A DNA stretch of 64,000 nucleotides, from contig NZ_AP018549.1 in the NCBI RefSeq assembly GCF_003584685.1, forward strand, positions 124,001 to 188,000, read 5' to 3'. Both the position numbers and the translations under genes were made by a program. The notes below the pieces were generated by a model, which was not told where the DNA came from, searched no databases, and saw nothing but the letters and a program-made list of their open reading frames with translations. The stretch is from Lactobacillus paragasseri (GTDB taxonomy: Bacteria > Bacillota > Bacilli > Lactobacillales > Lactobacillaceae). Positions 24,862 to 33,928 of this stretch are shown piece after piece. Position 1 is the first letter of the stretch. Each line of letters begins with the position of its first letter.

Positions 24862-26256
24862 ATGAAAATTATCAACAAAACCAAAGGTATGATTGATAAG
24901 TTTTCCGGGATGACTCGGAAGATGATGCGAAAGAAAAATAATGTTCCATTTGACGGAATGCAAAAATACATGACTGTCGGTGAGTATAACGTTGGAGCAC
25001 CAGAAGGCACGCCACATGGCGAAGAATATAAGCTTATTGTTTACAAAGATACTGATAATGTTTTGCACCAAGCTTTGCGTTCAGTGGACGCTTCTGATTT
25101 AGCACCAGCTTATGTCAGAAAGTTTGATAAAAGGTTAAATCGGTATACTGCCTTTGTTAATAAGCGGACCGGACGTCGTTATATCGTTGAAGATCAGTTA
25201 GATCAATTAGTCGACTATGTAAAAAAGCATAGCAGAAAAGGCTATAATTCGATTAATATTGGCGTTTTAACTGATACTCATTATAAAGATACTGATAGTA
25301 TTGATTTTTATGGCCATAACGGTTTAAGACATGTTAAGGAATTTAATTATCTTGAAGACAAAGACATTTTAGACTTAAAAGCTCATTTAGGCGATTGGAT
25401 GGATGGGTCTGATCCAGGCTTAGTAGGTGAAGCCGAATTAATTTCCTTATCACGAACATTTCGCTCTAAAAAGACTAATTTTGCTGTGATTAAGGGGAAT
25501 CATGATGAAAATGACAAATTTGATGAACATCATGATTTAAGGGCTAGTTTTCCTGAAAATGAATTCGAAGATATTATGTGGCCAAGCATGTATGCACAAG
25601 ATGGCATTCATTACATCACGCGTAAACATGGTGTCGCATACTTCGATAAAGATGATGTCAGAATTATTACCGTTAATACTTCTGACTTACCCTATGAATT
25701 AGACGATCAAGGAAAGAAAAAGTATGACACGAAGCTTTCTTTAGCTATTCGTGAAGACCAGATGCAAGAAATTATCGAAATTCTTGAAAATTCAAATGGT
25801 AAAACGATTATTTTCATGAGTCATGCTAACCCTATTACTCGCAAGGGAACAAATGCCCTAAAATTCAATGGGCGTTCGCTACATGAATTGATGGTTGCTT
25901 TTAATCAACATGAAAAAGGATACCTTAATTCTAGAGACGTTCCTCCTGAATTTACCTTAGCTAATAGCTTTGATTTTACGAAAATTAAGAATGCAAAAAT
26001 AGTTGCATATTTCTGTGGACACCGTCATACTGAGGACCAATATCGGATTAATGGTATCCAATATATATTTTTTAATTGTTCGGCCCTTATGGGACCAAAC
26101 CATGCGCTTACTACGCAATATAATAAGCGCTGGAATAGACAAATGGATCATGCTAATGAAGCAGCAGGCTACATTGTAAATGTTGATATTAAAAGACATT
26201 TACTACAGGTATTTGGTTATGGTGCGGCTTCTAAGAGAAGATTCTATCGAATTTAG
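24862..26256 (+). CDS. Calcineurin-like metallophosphoesterase
   Basis: A 464-residue phosphoesterase. All five metal-site motifs are visible: DTHY (near residue 138), GDWMDG (near 179), GNHDEN (near 214), SHAN (near 322) and GHRH (near 386). The ATG at 24862 has GGGGAAG upstream; an in-frame GTG at 24847 is inside the ribosome site. The N-terminal 110 residues are extra to the catalytic domain and contain a basic start plus a YNVGAPEGTPHGEEYKL region, perhaps a substrate-selecting module. No signal peptide. It precedes the cross-bridge genes without a clear terminator, but co-function is not shown. Confidence 0.82.
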   Translation: MKIINKTKGMIDKFSGMTRKMMRKKNNVPFDGMQKYMTVGEYNVGAPEGTPHGEEYKLIVYKDTDNVLHQALRSVDASDLAPAYVRKFDKRLNRYTAFVNKRTGRRYIVEDQLDQLVDYVKKHSRKGYNSINIGVLTDTHYKDTDSIDFYGHNGLRHVKEFNYLEDKDILDLKAHLGDWMDGSDPGLVGEAELISLSRTFRSKKTNFAVIKGNHDENDKFDEHHDLRASFPENEFEDIMWPSMYAQDGIHYITRKHGVAYFDKDDVRIITVNTSDLPYELDDQGKKKYDTKLSLAIREDQMQEIIEILENSNGKTIIFMSHANPITRKGTNALKFNGRSLHELMVAFNQHEKGYLNSRDVPPEFTLANSFDFTKIKNAKIVAYFCGHRHTEDQYRINGIQYIFFNCSALMGPNHALTTQYNKRWNRQMDHANEAAGYIVNVDIKRHLLQVFGYGAASKRRFYRI

Positions 26257-26316
26257 TTTTTGAAATGTAAATAGCTTATAATAAGACTACTGTTTATTTT
26301 GAGGTGAAAGTTACTT

Positions 26317-28266
26317 ATGTGTGGAATTTGTGCGTTTTTCGATCCTGAATTGAAGGATAAAGACTGTGCTATTCAAGGAATGATGGACACGATCAAGCAC
26401 CGTGGACCATCTTCAGATGGAAAGTATACCAATGATCAGGTGGCTTTAGGTTTTAGACGTTTATCAATTATTGATTTGCGTGGCGGAAGTCAACCTATTT
26501 TTAATGAAGATAAAAGTAGAGCAATTATTTTTAATGGTGAAATTTATAACTTTAAACCATTAAGAAAAGAATTAATTGATGCTGGTCACACCTTCACTAC
26601 TAAAGCTGATACTGAAGTTTTACTTCACGGCTATGAAGAATGGGGAATGGACGGCTTATTGAAGCGCGTTCGTGGTATGTTTGCCTTTGTAATTTGGGAT
26701 GATAATACTAAGACTTTATATGGTGCACGTGATTTCTTTGGAATTAAGCCAATGTATTATTCAGACCAAAATGGTAAGTTGATCGTTGGTAGTGAATTGA
26801 AGAGTTTCTTAGCTTATCCTGGCTTTAAGAAGGAATTAAATACTGAAGCAGTTAAGCCATATTTAATGAATCAATACAATGACTTAAAGGAAACTTTCTT
26901 TAAGGGCGTTTACCGTTTTCCAGCAGGTCACTGGTTTGAATATAAAGATGGTAAAATGAAGACTCATCAATACTGGGATGCTAAGTATGTTGAGAATAGC
27001 TTAAGCTTTGAAGAAACTTTAGATAAGATCAACGAAGATTTAAAGGAAACTGTTGACTTATATAGAAACGCTGACGTACCAGTTGGTGCGTTCTTATCTG
27101 AAGGTATTGATTCTTCTTACTTAACTAGCTTACTTGATCCTGAAGATGTCTTTTCAGTTTCTTTTGATGATTCAACTTATAACGAAGCATCGAAGGCTAA
27201 GGCACTTTCTGATTTACATGGCTGGAAGTTCTTCGCTGATAAGGTTGATGCAGATGAAGCCATGCGCGACTTTCCAGAAATGCAATATCACATGGATGAA
27301 CCAGATGCTAACCCATCAATTATTCCATTATGGTACTTGTGTAAATTGGCTAGAAAGCATGTTACTGTTGCTCTTTCTGGTGAAGGTGCTGATGAATTAT
27401 TTGCTGGTTATGTAAACTATGGAATGCATACGCATAACGACGTAATCAAGGTCTTTACTGCCGGTTTGAAGAAATTACCTAAGAAGAGCCGTGTTCGCTT
27501 AGCTCATAAGATTAAGAAGATGCCTAACTTCCCAGGTAAGGTACATATGTACACTAACTTAGCAGAACCAAGCGAGTTTTACGTTGGTCAATCCGTAATT
27601 TATGATATGGATTATCCAACTATCTTTACTTCTAAAGATGCTAATAATATCTTACGTGATAAGTACAAGAATGATTTGACAGTTAATGGCATTTATCAAG
27701 AAGACTTCAAGAAAGTTAAGAATATTGATGAAGTTAAGCAAATGCAATATATTGATCTTCACCACTTTATGCTTAATGATATTGAGCAAAAAGCAGATAA
27801 GATCTCAATGGCTCACTCATTAGAGTTACGTGTGCCATATCTTGATAAGAAGATTGCAGAGCTTGCTAACTCAATTCCAACTAAGTATTTAGTTAACCGT
27901 CATGATACTAAATATGCTCTTCGTAAGGCCTCTGAAAAAGTCTTGCCAGAAGAATGGGCACAAAGACCAAAGCTTGGCTTCCCAACTCCAATCAAGCAAT
28001 GGCTTAAGGAACCTAGATTCTATAAGCAAGTTAGAGAATTGTTTACTGAAGACTTTGTAAATGATATTTTTGACCAAAAGAAGATTGTTAAATTACTTGA
28101 TGATAACTACAAAGGCGATGGCTCAGCTCGTCGTCAAATCTGGGCAATTTACACTTTCTTAGTATGGTACAAGTTGTTCTTTGTTGACTATGATGAAACT
28201 GTTAAAAAGTATCAGCATGTTCAACCAGAGGTTGCAGAGTTAATTGAAAGTGGCAGACTTGTTTAA
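26317..28266 (+). CDS. asnB: Glutamine-dependent asparagine synthase (likely AsnH-type peptidoglycan D-Asp amidase)
   Basis: A 649-residue two-domain enzyme. The N-terminal Ntn glutaminase begins MCGICAFF with nucleophile Cys2, and IFNGEIYN and DTEVLLHGYEEWG follow. The C-terminal synthetase domain has the PP-loop as FLSEGIDSSY (usually SGGxDSS) and VALSGEGADELFAGY. It amidates an aspartyl carboxylate with glutamine and ATP. The next gene encodes a D-aspartate ligase 29 bp away. By analogy with Lactococcus AsnH/AslA it probably amidates the D-Asp of the peptidoglycan cross-bridge to D-Asn rather than making free asparagine. That role is inference from the neighbour. Confidence 0.88.
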   Translation: MCGICAFFDPELKDKDCAIQGMMDTIKHRGPSSDGKYTNDQVALGFRRLSIIDLRGGSQPIFNEDKSRAIIFNGEIYNFKPLRKELIDAGHTFTTKADTEVLLHGYEEWGMDGLLKRVRGMFAFVIWDDNTKTLYGARDFFGIKPMYYSDQNGKLIVGSELKSFLAYPGFKKELNTEAVKPYLMNQYNDLKETFFKGVYRFPAGHWFEYKDGKMKTHQYWDAKYVENSLSFEETLDKINEDLKETVDLYRNADVPVGAFLSEGIDSSYLTSLLDPEDVFSVSFDDSTYNEASKAKALSDLHGWKFFADKVDADEAMRDFPEMQYHMDEPDANPSIIPLWYLCKLARKHVTVALSGEGADELFAGYVNYGMHTHNDVIKVFTAGLKKLPKKSRVRLAHKIKKMPNFPGKVHMYTNLAEPSEFYVGQSVIYDMDYPTIFTSKDANNILRDKYKNDLTVNGIYQEDFKKVKNIDEVKQMQYIDLHHFMLNDIEQKADKISMAHSLELRVPYLDKKIAELANSIPTKYLVNRHDTKYALRKASEKVLPEEWAQRPKLGFPTPIKQWLKEPRFYKQVRELFTEDFVNDIFDQKKIVKLLDDNYKGDGSARRQIWAIYTFLVWYKLFFVDYDETVKKYQHVQPEVAELIESGRLV

Positions 28267-28295
28267 TTAAAGTTAGAGAGAAGTACGGATACGAA

Positions 28296-29627
28296 ATGGT
28301 ACAAGCAAAATTTACTCCTATTTTATTAGGTAGCGACATCAATGTTTATGGAATGGCACGTTCATTCAATGAAGCCTATGGAATTAAGGTTCAAGCATGG
28401 GCAGCTAGCCAATTAGCAGCAACGCGTTACTCTAAAATTGTTGATGTGGAAGTTCATGAAGGCTTTGAAGAAGATCCAGGCTTTATGAACGTAATGAAGC
28501 AGAAAATTGAAGAATACAAGAATCACCCAGAACCAGTTATTTTAATCGCTTGTGGGGATGGATATGCAGAATTACTTGCTAAGCACAAAGATGAATTAAA
28601 GGATACTTTCGTTGTTCCTTATATTGATTATGACTTGCTAGAGAAGTTAATTTCTAAAGAGGGATTCTACGAAATTGCTGAAAAATATGGTCTTCCATAT
28701 CCACATACTAAGATTGTGACCATGGATGACTACAAGGCTGAAAATTACTTAAATTTACCATTTGATTATCCAATTGAATTAAAGCCAGAAGATCCTGTTT
28801 CTTGGTTAAATTGTCAATTTGAAGGCCGTAAAAAGGCATTTACTATTCACGATGAAACTGAATTAGTCGATATTGTGGGCAAGATTTATACTAACGGTTA
28901 TACTGAAGACTTGATTTTGCAAGACTTTATCCCAGGTGATGATTCTAATATGCGTGTTCTTAATGCCTACGTTGATAAAGACCACAAGGTTAAGATGATG
29001 TGTCTAGGCCATCCACTTCTTGAAGACCCTACTCCACAGTCAATCGGTAACTACATGGCAATTTTGCCAGCATTTAGTCAAAAACTTTATGATACAGTTC
29101 AATCATTCCTTGAAAAGTTGAATTACACAGGAATGGCCAATTTTGACATTAAATATGATCCAAGAGATGGAGAATACAAGTTCTTTGAAATTAACTTGCG
29201 TCAAGGTCGTTCAAGTTTCTATGTAACTTTAAATGGCTATAACTTGGCTAAGTGGTATGTAGATGATTATGTAGAAGATAATTTAAAAGATAAGCCAACT
29301 GTATACGGCAACAAAGATGGTGCTAACTACATGCTTTGGCTTGGTGTTCCTAAAAAAATCTTTAAGGAATATGCTTATGATAACGGCTCAAAGCGTTTAG
29401 CTGAAAAATTAATTGATGAAGGTCATTATGGTACTACTGTCTTTTACGATAAAGATCGGAGTTTCAAACGTTGGCTATTAATGCGTTACATGTTCCACAA
29501 CTACTATGCTAGATACAAGAAGTACTATGAGGTAAATAAGGGACAATATTTTGAAGAAGAAGCTAAGAAGTTAAAAAAACAAGCACTTCGTGATGGTCAA
29601 CAAGAAAACCATGAAAGTGAAATTTAG
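28296..29627 (+). CDS. aslA: D-aspartate ligase (ATP-grasp), peptidoglycan cross-bridge
   Basis: A 443-residue ATP-grasp enzyme that couples D-Asp to the side-chain amine of L-Lys in the peptidoglycan precursor. It matches, as far as I recall, the Enterococcus faecium Aslfm / Lactococcus AslA family over its full length: PILLGSDINVYGMARSFNEA at the N-terminus, GDGYAELLAKH (near 89-99), LQDFIPGDDSNMRVLNAYVD (near 208-227) and FEINLRQGRSSFYVTLNGYN (near 298-317). Cytoplasmic. It is paired with the asparagine-synthase gene upstream and ends in a terminator. D-Asp/D-Asn cross-bridges are known for these lactobacilli. Confidence 0.88.
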   Translation: MVQAKFTPILLGSDINVYGMARSFNEAYGIKVQAWAASQLAATRYSKIVDVEVHEGFEEDPGFMNVMKQKIEEYKNHPEPVILIACGDGYAELLAKHKDELKDTFVVPYIDYDLLEKLISKEGFYEIAEKYGLPYPHTKIVTMDDYKAENYLNLPFDYPIELKPEDPVSWLNCQFEGRKKAFTIHDETELVDIVGKIYTNGYTEDLILQDFIPGDDSNMRVLNAYVDKDHKVKMMCLGHPLLEDPTPQSIGNYMAILPAFSQKLYDTVQSFLEKLNYTGMANFDIKYDPRDGEYKFFEINLRQGRSSFYVTLNGYNLAKWYVDDYVEDNLKDKPTVYGNKDGANYMLWLGVPKKIFKEYAYDNGSKRLAEKLIDEGHYGTTVFYDKDRSFKRWLLMRYMFHNYYARYKKYYEVNKGQYFEEEAKKLKKQALRDGQQENHESEI

Positions 29628-29632
29628 TTAAG

Positions 29633-29676
29633 GAATACCCTCTAAGTAGAATGAGATTGCTTAGAGGGTATTTTTG
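29633..29676 (+). terminator. Terminator of the asnB-aslA operon
   Basis: ATACCCTCTAAG pairs with CTTAGAGGGTAT, followed by T residues. Confidence 0.87.
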
Positions 29677-29736
29677 TATCTAAAAGTATTAAAATAAAGA
29701 TGATAGGAAAGCTACTTGAGAAAGTAGGAAAATAGA

Positions 29737-30126
29737 ATGATTGACTGGGGATTAATGGCTCTATGCATAGTAACGATGTTACTAGGATTTTTTGAGCTGT
29801 ACCGTACTTTTAGATTTTATAAATGGGATAAAAAAACTAAAGAAATGCCAACTGCACCTTATGTGATTTATTTTGGAACGTTTTTTAGTGGGGTATTAAT
29901 TGTCGTGTCAGCTATGTTTATGATGGGGAATACTTCATTGACACTTCCTAAAATTTTTTACATAATTTTGGGAATTATTCTAGTGGTCGTGGCAGTTTTA
30001 ATGTATCGTCGTGGGCACCAAATGGCGAAGAAATTAGGTAAGGATGATAGTAACATTGCTGTTTGGCAAACCTATTTGATTAGCACAGTAATTTTAATTA
30101 CTGGCTTAATTAATTTTCTTAGATGA
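29737..30126 (+). CDS. Small membrane protein, unknown function
   Basis: A 129-residue protein with four hydrophobic helices (about 3-22, 43-65, 71-90 and 107-126), a basic patch RRGHQMAKKLGKD between the third and fourth, and no enzymatic motif. The start has a GTAGGA ribosome site. It has its own short upstream region and a terminator, so it is monocistronic. I do not recognise the family. Confidence 0.7.
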   Translation: MIDWGLMALCIVTMLLGFFELYRTFRFYKWDKKTKEMPTAPYVIYFGTFFSGVLIVVSAMFMMGNTSLTLPKIFYIILGIILVVVAVLMYRRGHQMAKKLGKDDSNIAVWQTYLISTVILITGLINFLR

Positions 30127-30128
30127 TA

Positions 30129-30158
30129 AAAGAGAGCTGAAATTCAGCTCTTTTTTTG
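30129..30158 (+). terminator. Terminator of the small membrane protein gene
   Basis: AGAGCTGAA pairs with TTCAGCTCT, with T residues after it. Confidence 0.85.
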
Positions 30159-30261
30159 TCCAATAAATTGTGGCTTATTATTTGCTAATAATTTTCTACT
30201 TTACTGATTATAGAAAAAGTTTAAAATTCTCTTCTTTCTTGTCTGACGTGAATTTTGCTAA

Positions 30262-30277
30262 ATACAATATATATGTT
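30262..30277. promoter_or_regulatory. NrdR box 1
   Basis: ATACAATATATATGTT contains the palindrome ACAATATATATGT, close to the NrdR box (acaCwAtATaTwGtgt). It lies 88 bp before nrdD. Confidence 0.65.
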
Positions 30278-30292
30278 CTGAAAAGTCAATAC

Positions 30293-30308
30293 CTACAATA
30301 TCATGTAG
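30293..30308. promoter_or_regulatory. NrdR box 2
   Basis: CTACAATATCATGTAG is a near-palindromic second box. It starts exactly 31 bp after box 1, the spacing (three helix turns) known for paired NrdR boxes. An extended -10 (TGG-TAGAAT, 30313-30321) follows. Confidence 0.65.
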
Positions 30309-30349
30309 TTTTTGGTAGAATATAACCATACATATTGTGAAAGAAGAGA

Positions 30350-32566
30350 ATGACCATGTTACAACAAGATGCTCAAATTAAATCAATTACTCAAATGACC
30401 CTTCCAGAAACAGCCATTAAAAGAGATGGTAGCATCTATCCTTTTGCTCTTTACAAAATTGAAATGGTCTTAGACAACTTGCATCTTACAGAACATGAAG
30501 CAGATATTTTACCTTCTATTTTGAAAAAATTAAATGGTGTAAAACAAACTTCTACGAAAGATATTGCAGATGCCTTTGTCCAAACTTTAACAGAACTAGG
30601 ATTTGATGATGAGGCCAATGCTTACGTAGACTACCGCAGGGAAGACGAAGCTAATTTTGAAAAGCAAACGGAAACTACCAACCGTCTGGATCGTTTAGTC
30701 CACCATGATCCAACGATTGTTAATGAAAACGCCAATAAAGACTCACGTGTTTTTTCAACTCAGCGTGATTTAACTGCTGGTGTTGTTGGTAAGACGATTG
30801 GATTGACAATGATGCCTGAACATATTGCTAAGGCGCACCTACGTGGCGATATTCACTGGCATGATTTAGACTATACTCCACTTAGCCCGTTAACTAATTG
30901 CTGTTTGATTGATTTTAAAGAAATGCTTAGTCATGGCTTTACGATTGGAAATGCCAATATTGAGTCTCCTCATTCAATTGAAACTGCTACGGCGCAAATG
31001 TCGCAAATTATTGCTAATGTAGCTTCCAGTCAATATGGTGGCTGCTCAGCTGATAGAGTTGATGAAGTTTTAGCTCCTTATGCTGAAAAGAATTACCATA
31101 AGAATATTAATGAAGCGCGCGAATTTTTTGATGATGAAGAAAAAATCAAGGCTTTTGCAATCAAGAGAACTAAGAAAGACATCTACGATGCTATGCAAGC
31201 TCTTGAATACGAAATTAATACCTTATTTTCAAGTCAGGGACAAACTCCATTTACTACTTTAGGATTTGGTTTAGGAACTTCATGGATTGAGCGCGAAATT
31301 CAAAAGGCTATCTTGAAGATTAGAATTGAAGGTTTAGGTAAAGATAAAAGAACTGCTATCTTTCCTAAATTAGTTTTTACCTTAAAGAAGGGGCTTAACT
31401 TACATCCTGGCGATCCAAACTACGATATTAAGGAATTAGCCTTAGAATGTTCAACTAAGCGGATGTACCCAGATATTGTTAGCTATGACATGATTAAGAA
31501 AATCACAGGTTCATTTAAGGCTCCAATGGGTTGTCGTTCATTTTTACAGGGCTGGAAAGATCCAGAAACTGGTAAGGAAGTAAATTCTGGTCGAATGAAC
31601 TTAGGTGTTGTTACTTTGAATTTACCTAGAATTGCAATGGAATCAAAAGGTGACAAAGATTTATTCTGGCAAATCTTTAGAGAAAAAGTTCAAACAGCAC
31701 ATGAAGCTTTACAAATTAAGGCTAAGCGTTGTACTGAAGCCGTTCCTGATAATGCCCCAATTCTTTACGAATATGGTGCTTTTGGAAAGCGTCTGAATGC
31801 AGAAGATAATGTAAATGACTTGTTTAAAAATGGTCGTTGTACTGTTTCTTTAGGCTATATCGGCTTATATGAAGTCGGTACCGTTTTTTACGGGCCAAAC
31901 TGGGAACACAATGAAGAAGCCCATCAATTTACAATTAATATTGTTAAAGAGCTTCATGACTACTGCGCTAAGTGGGAAAAAGAAGATCCAAATCACTACC
32001 ATTACAGTGTTTACTCAACTCCAAGTGAAAGTTTAACTGATAGATTTTGCCGTTTAGATACTAAGAAATTCGGTAAAGTGAAAGATATTACTGACAAGGA
32101 GTACTACACTAATTCTTTCCACTATGATGTTAGAAAACACCCAACTCCATTTGAAAAATTAGCCTTTGAAGCACCATATCCATTTTATGCGGCTGGTGGC
32201 TTTATTCACTATTGTGAGTACCCAAACCTTAAACAAAATCCTAAGGCTTTAGAAGCTGTTTGGGATTGGGCTTATGACAAGGTAGGATACTTAGGAACTA
32301 ACACTCCAATTGATCAATGCTATAAGTGTGGTTTTAAGGGTGAATTTAAGGCAACTGCTAAAGGATTTGAATGTCCTCAATGCGGCAACCACGACCCAGA
32401 AACTTGTGATTGTGTAAAACGTACTTGTGGCTATCTTGGTAATCCTTTGAAGCGTCCGATGGTTCATGGTCGTCACGAAGAAATTGTTCACCGTGTAAAG
32501 CACTTGAACTTAGGAATGGAAGAAAAAATGGCTAAGGATGAAGTTAGAAAGAATGACGAATATTAA
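30350..32566 (+). CDS. nrdD: Anaerobic ribonucleoside-triphosphate reductase, large subunit
   Basis: A 738-residue glycyl-radical enzyme that reduces NTPs to dNTPs without oxygen. The ATP-cone allosteric domain (about 15-105) begins IKRDGSIYPFALYKIE. The catalytic core follows, including LTNCCLIDFKEML. Near the C-terminus is a four-Cys zinc site (CYKCG...CPQCG), then the glycyl-radical motif RTCGYLGNP with the radical Gly near residue 694. An AAGAAGAG ribosome site precedes ATG 30350, and ATG 30356 is an alternative. Two NrdR boxes control it, and it overlaps nrdG by one base. Confidence 0.95.
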   Translation: MTMLQQDAQIKSITQMTLPETAIKRDGSIYPFALYKIEMVLDNLHLTEHEADILPSILKKLNGVKQTSTKDIADAFVQTLTELGFDDEANAYVDYRREDEANFEKQTETTNRLDRLVHHDPTIVNENANKDSRVFSTQRDLTAGVVGKTIGLTMMPEHIAKAHLRGDIHWHDLDYTPLSPLTNCCLIDFKEMLSHGFTIGNANIESPHSIETATAQMSQIIANVASSQYGGCSADRVDEVLAPYAEKNYHKNINEAREFFDDEEKIKAFAIKRTKKDIYDAMQALEYEINTLFSSQGQTPFTTLGFGLGTSWIEREIQKAILKIRIEGLGKDKRTAIFPKLVFTLKKGLNLHPGDPNYDIKELALECSTKRMYPDIVSYDMIKKITGSFKAPMGCRSFLQGWKDPETGKEVNSGRMNLGVVTLNLPRIAMESKGDKDLFWQIFREKVQTAHEALQIKAKRCTEAVPDNAPILYEYGAFGKRLNAEDNVNDLFKNGRCTVSLGYIGLYEVGTVFYGPNWEHNEEAHQFTINIVKELHDYCAKWEKEDPNHYHYSVYSTPSESLTDRFCRLDTKKFGKVKDITDKEYYTNSFHYDVRKHPTPFEKLAFEAPYPFYAAGGFIHYCEYPNLKQNPKALEAVWDWAYDKVGYLGTNTPIDQCYKCGFKGEFKATAKGFECPQCGNHDPETCDCVKRTCGYLGNPLKRPMVHGRHEEIVHRVKHLNLGMEEKMAKDEVRKNDEY

Positions 32567-33279
32567 TGCCAGAAAAAGATAAAAACAGTCAAGAAGGTCC
32601 TGATGTTCGAGGTAACTTAATTAAAGTTAATGTTGGTGGCGATACAATTTTTGTGGATTCTAACCAATATAAGCCGCAAGTTGAACATGCTAAAAAATTA
32701 AAGCAGCAACATAGGAAACCTAAAAATCCTAAACCACAAGAATGGATATCGGAAGAATATTCTAAGCATAAAATTGCGGACTATAAACCATTTAACTTTG
32801 TTGATGGGGAAGGCGTTAGATGCAGTTTATATGTAAGCGGATGTTTATTTGATTGCCCTGGCTGCTATAATTTGGCAGCGCAGAACTTTAATTATGGACG
32901 TCCTTATACACAAGAGTTAGAAGATAAAATTATTGAAGATATGTCTCAATCTTATGTGCAAGGATTGACTTTATTAGGCGGAGAACCATTTTTGAATACT
33001 TGGGTTTGCTTAAAATTAATTAACCGAGTGCGCAAAGAATTCGGACATACTAAAGATATTTGGTCTTGGTCAGGTTATACTTGGGATGAACTCCAAAAAG
33101 AAACGCCAGATAAGAAAGAAATGCTTTCAAAAATTGATATTCTGGTTGATGGACGTTTTATGGATGACTTAAAGGATCTTACTTTACAGTTTCGTGGTTC
33201 AAGTAACCAAAGAATTATCGATGTTCAAAAGTCTCTTAAAGCTAAGAAAGTCATTATTTGGGACAAGCTAGTTAGATAA
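32566..33279 (+). CDS. nrdG: Anaerobic ribonucleotide-reductase activating protein (radical SAM)
   Basis: A 237-residue radical-SAM activase that puts the glycyl radical on NrdD. The iron-sulphur motif CLFDCPGC gives the required CX3CX2C spacing, and LLGGEPF is the SAM-binding glycine motif. The N-terminal 60-70 residues, charged and lysine-rich, extend beyond the usual core of about 160 residues. It starts inside the nrdD stop (TAATG), so translation is coupled. A hairpin follows just before the next gene. Confidence 0.93.
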   Translation: MPEKDKNSQEGPDVRGNLIKVNVGGDTIFVDSNQYKPQVEHAKKLKQQHRKPKNPKPQEWISEEYSKHKIADYKPFNFVDGEGVRCSLYVSGCLFDCPGCYNLAAQNFNYGRPYTQELEDKIIEDMSQSYVQGLTLLGGEPFLNTWVCLKLINRVRKEFGHTKDIWSWSGYTWDELQKETPDKKEMLSKIDILVDGRFMDDLKDLTLQFRGSSNQRIIDVQKSLKAKKVIIWDKLVR

Positions 33280-33288
33280 GTTTGATAG

Positions 33289-33323
33289 AATAAGGGAAAC
33301 GATAAAGTTTCTCTTATTTTTTT
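33289..33323 (+). terminator. Hairpin after nrdG
   Basis: AATAAGGGAAAC pairs with GTTTCTCTTATT (one mismatch) and ends in T residues, one base before the ribosome site of the next gene. It acts either as a leaky terminator or as an attenuator. Confidence 0.7.
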
Positions 33324-33334
33324 AGGTGAAAAAG

Positions 33335-33928
33335 ATGCAAGAAAAGAATTTGAAATTAGTCGATAAAATTATGACAGCTCTTCAAAAAGTAGAAGATCCT
33401 GAACTACTAGTTGATGTGGTTAATCTAGGCTTGATTTATGGAATTGATATTGAAGGAGATCATGCCACGATTAAGATGACTTTAACTATTGTTGGCTGTC
33501 CCTTGTCGACATATCTACAAAATGCAATTGAAAAGGCAGTTTTGACGGTTCCTGAGATTAAGACTTGTGATGTGAAATTAGTTTGGTACCCGGTTTGGAG
33601 TCCAGAAAGAATGACGACAGCTGCTAAGCAGCAATTAGGGATGCTTGATGATGAACAAGCTCTTGATCAAGAAGAAGAAATTGAAGACACCGAGGAAAAG
33701 CAAAGGATCATTGACTTTTCAGTGCCGATTAAGAAACTAGCTGAAGAATATCCGGATTTCGTTCAAATTATGTATGATTGTGGTTTTACTAGAATTAAAA
33801 TTCCGGGCTTATTATCAACAGTCGGACGTGTGATGACCATTCCGCTTGGAGCACAGGCAATGAAAATTGATTTGAATAAGATAAAGCAGGCTTTTGAAAA
33901 TAAAGGCTACAAGGTGATTGATAAATGA
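33335..33928 (+). CDS. DUF59 (MIP18/SufT-like) protein fused to a DUF1858 domain
   Basis: A 197-residue protein. The ATG at 33335 is 6 nt after AGGTG; an in-frame GTG at 33326 overlaps that site. Residues 10-90 form a DUF59 domain (EDPELLVDVVNLGLIYGI, then a conserved Cys in IVGCPLS), a family linked to iron-sulphur cluster assembly. Residues 125-195 form a DUF1858 domain (PIKKLAEEYPDFVQIMYDCGF). It overlaps the DUF438/hemerythrin gene by 4 bp (ATGA), suggesting joint work. A role in repair or sensing of Fe-S or nitrosative damage is inference. Confidence 0.8.
   Translation: MQEKNLKLVDKIMTALQKVEDPELLVDVVNLGLIYGIDIEGDHATIKMTLTIVGCPLSTYLQNAIEKAVLTVPEIKTCDVKLVWYPVWSPERMTTAAKQQLGMLDDEQALDQEEEIEDTEEKQRIIDFSVPIKKLAEEYPDFVQIMYDCGFTRIKIPGLLSTVGRVMTIPLGAQAMKIDLNKIKQAFENKGYKVIDK

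Noticed and set aside
24754-25071. Minus-strand frame across the metallophosphoesterase start
   Set aside because: It covers a terminator and a well-supported plus-strand gene and has no ribosome site.
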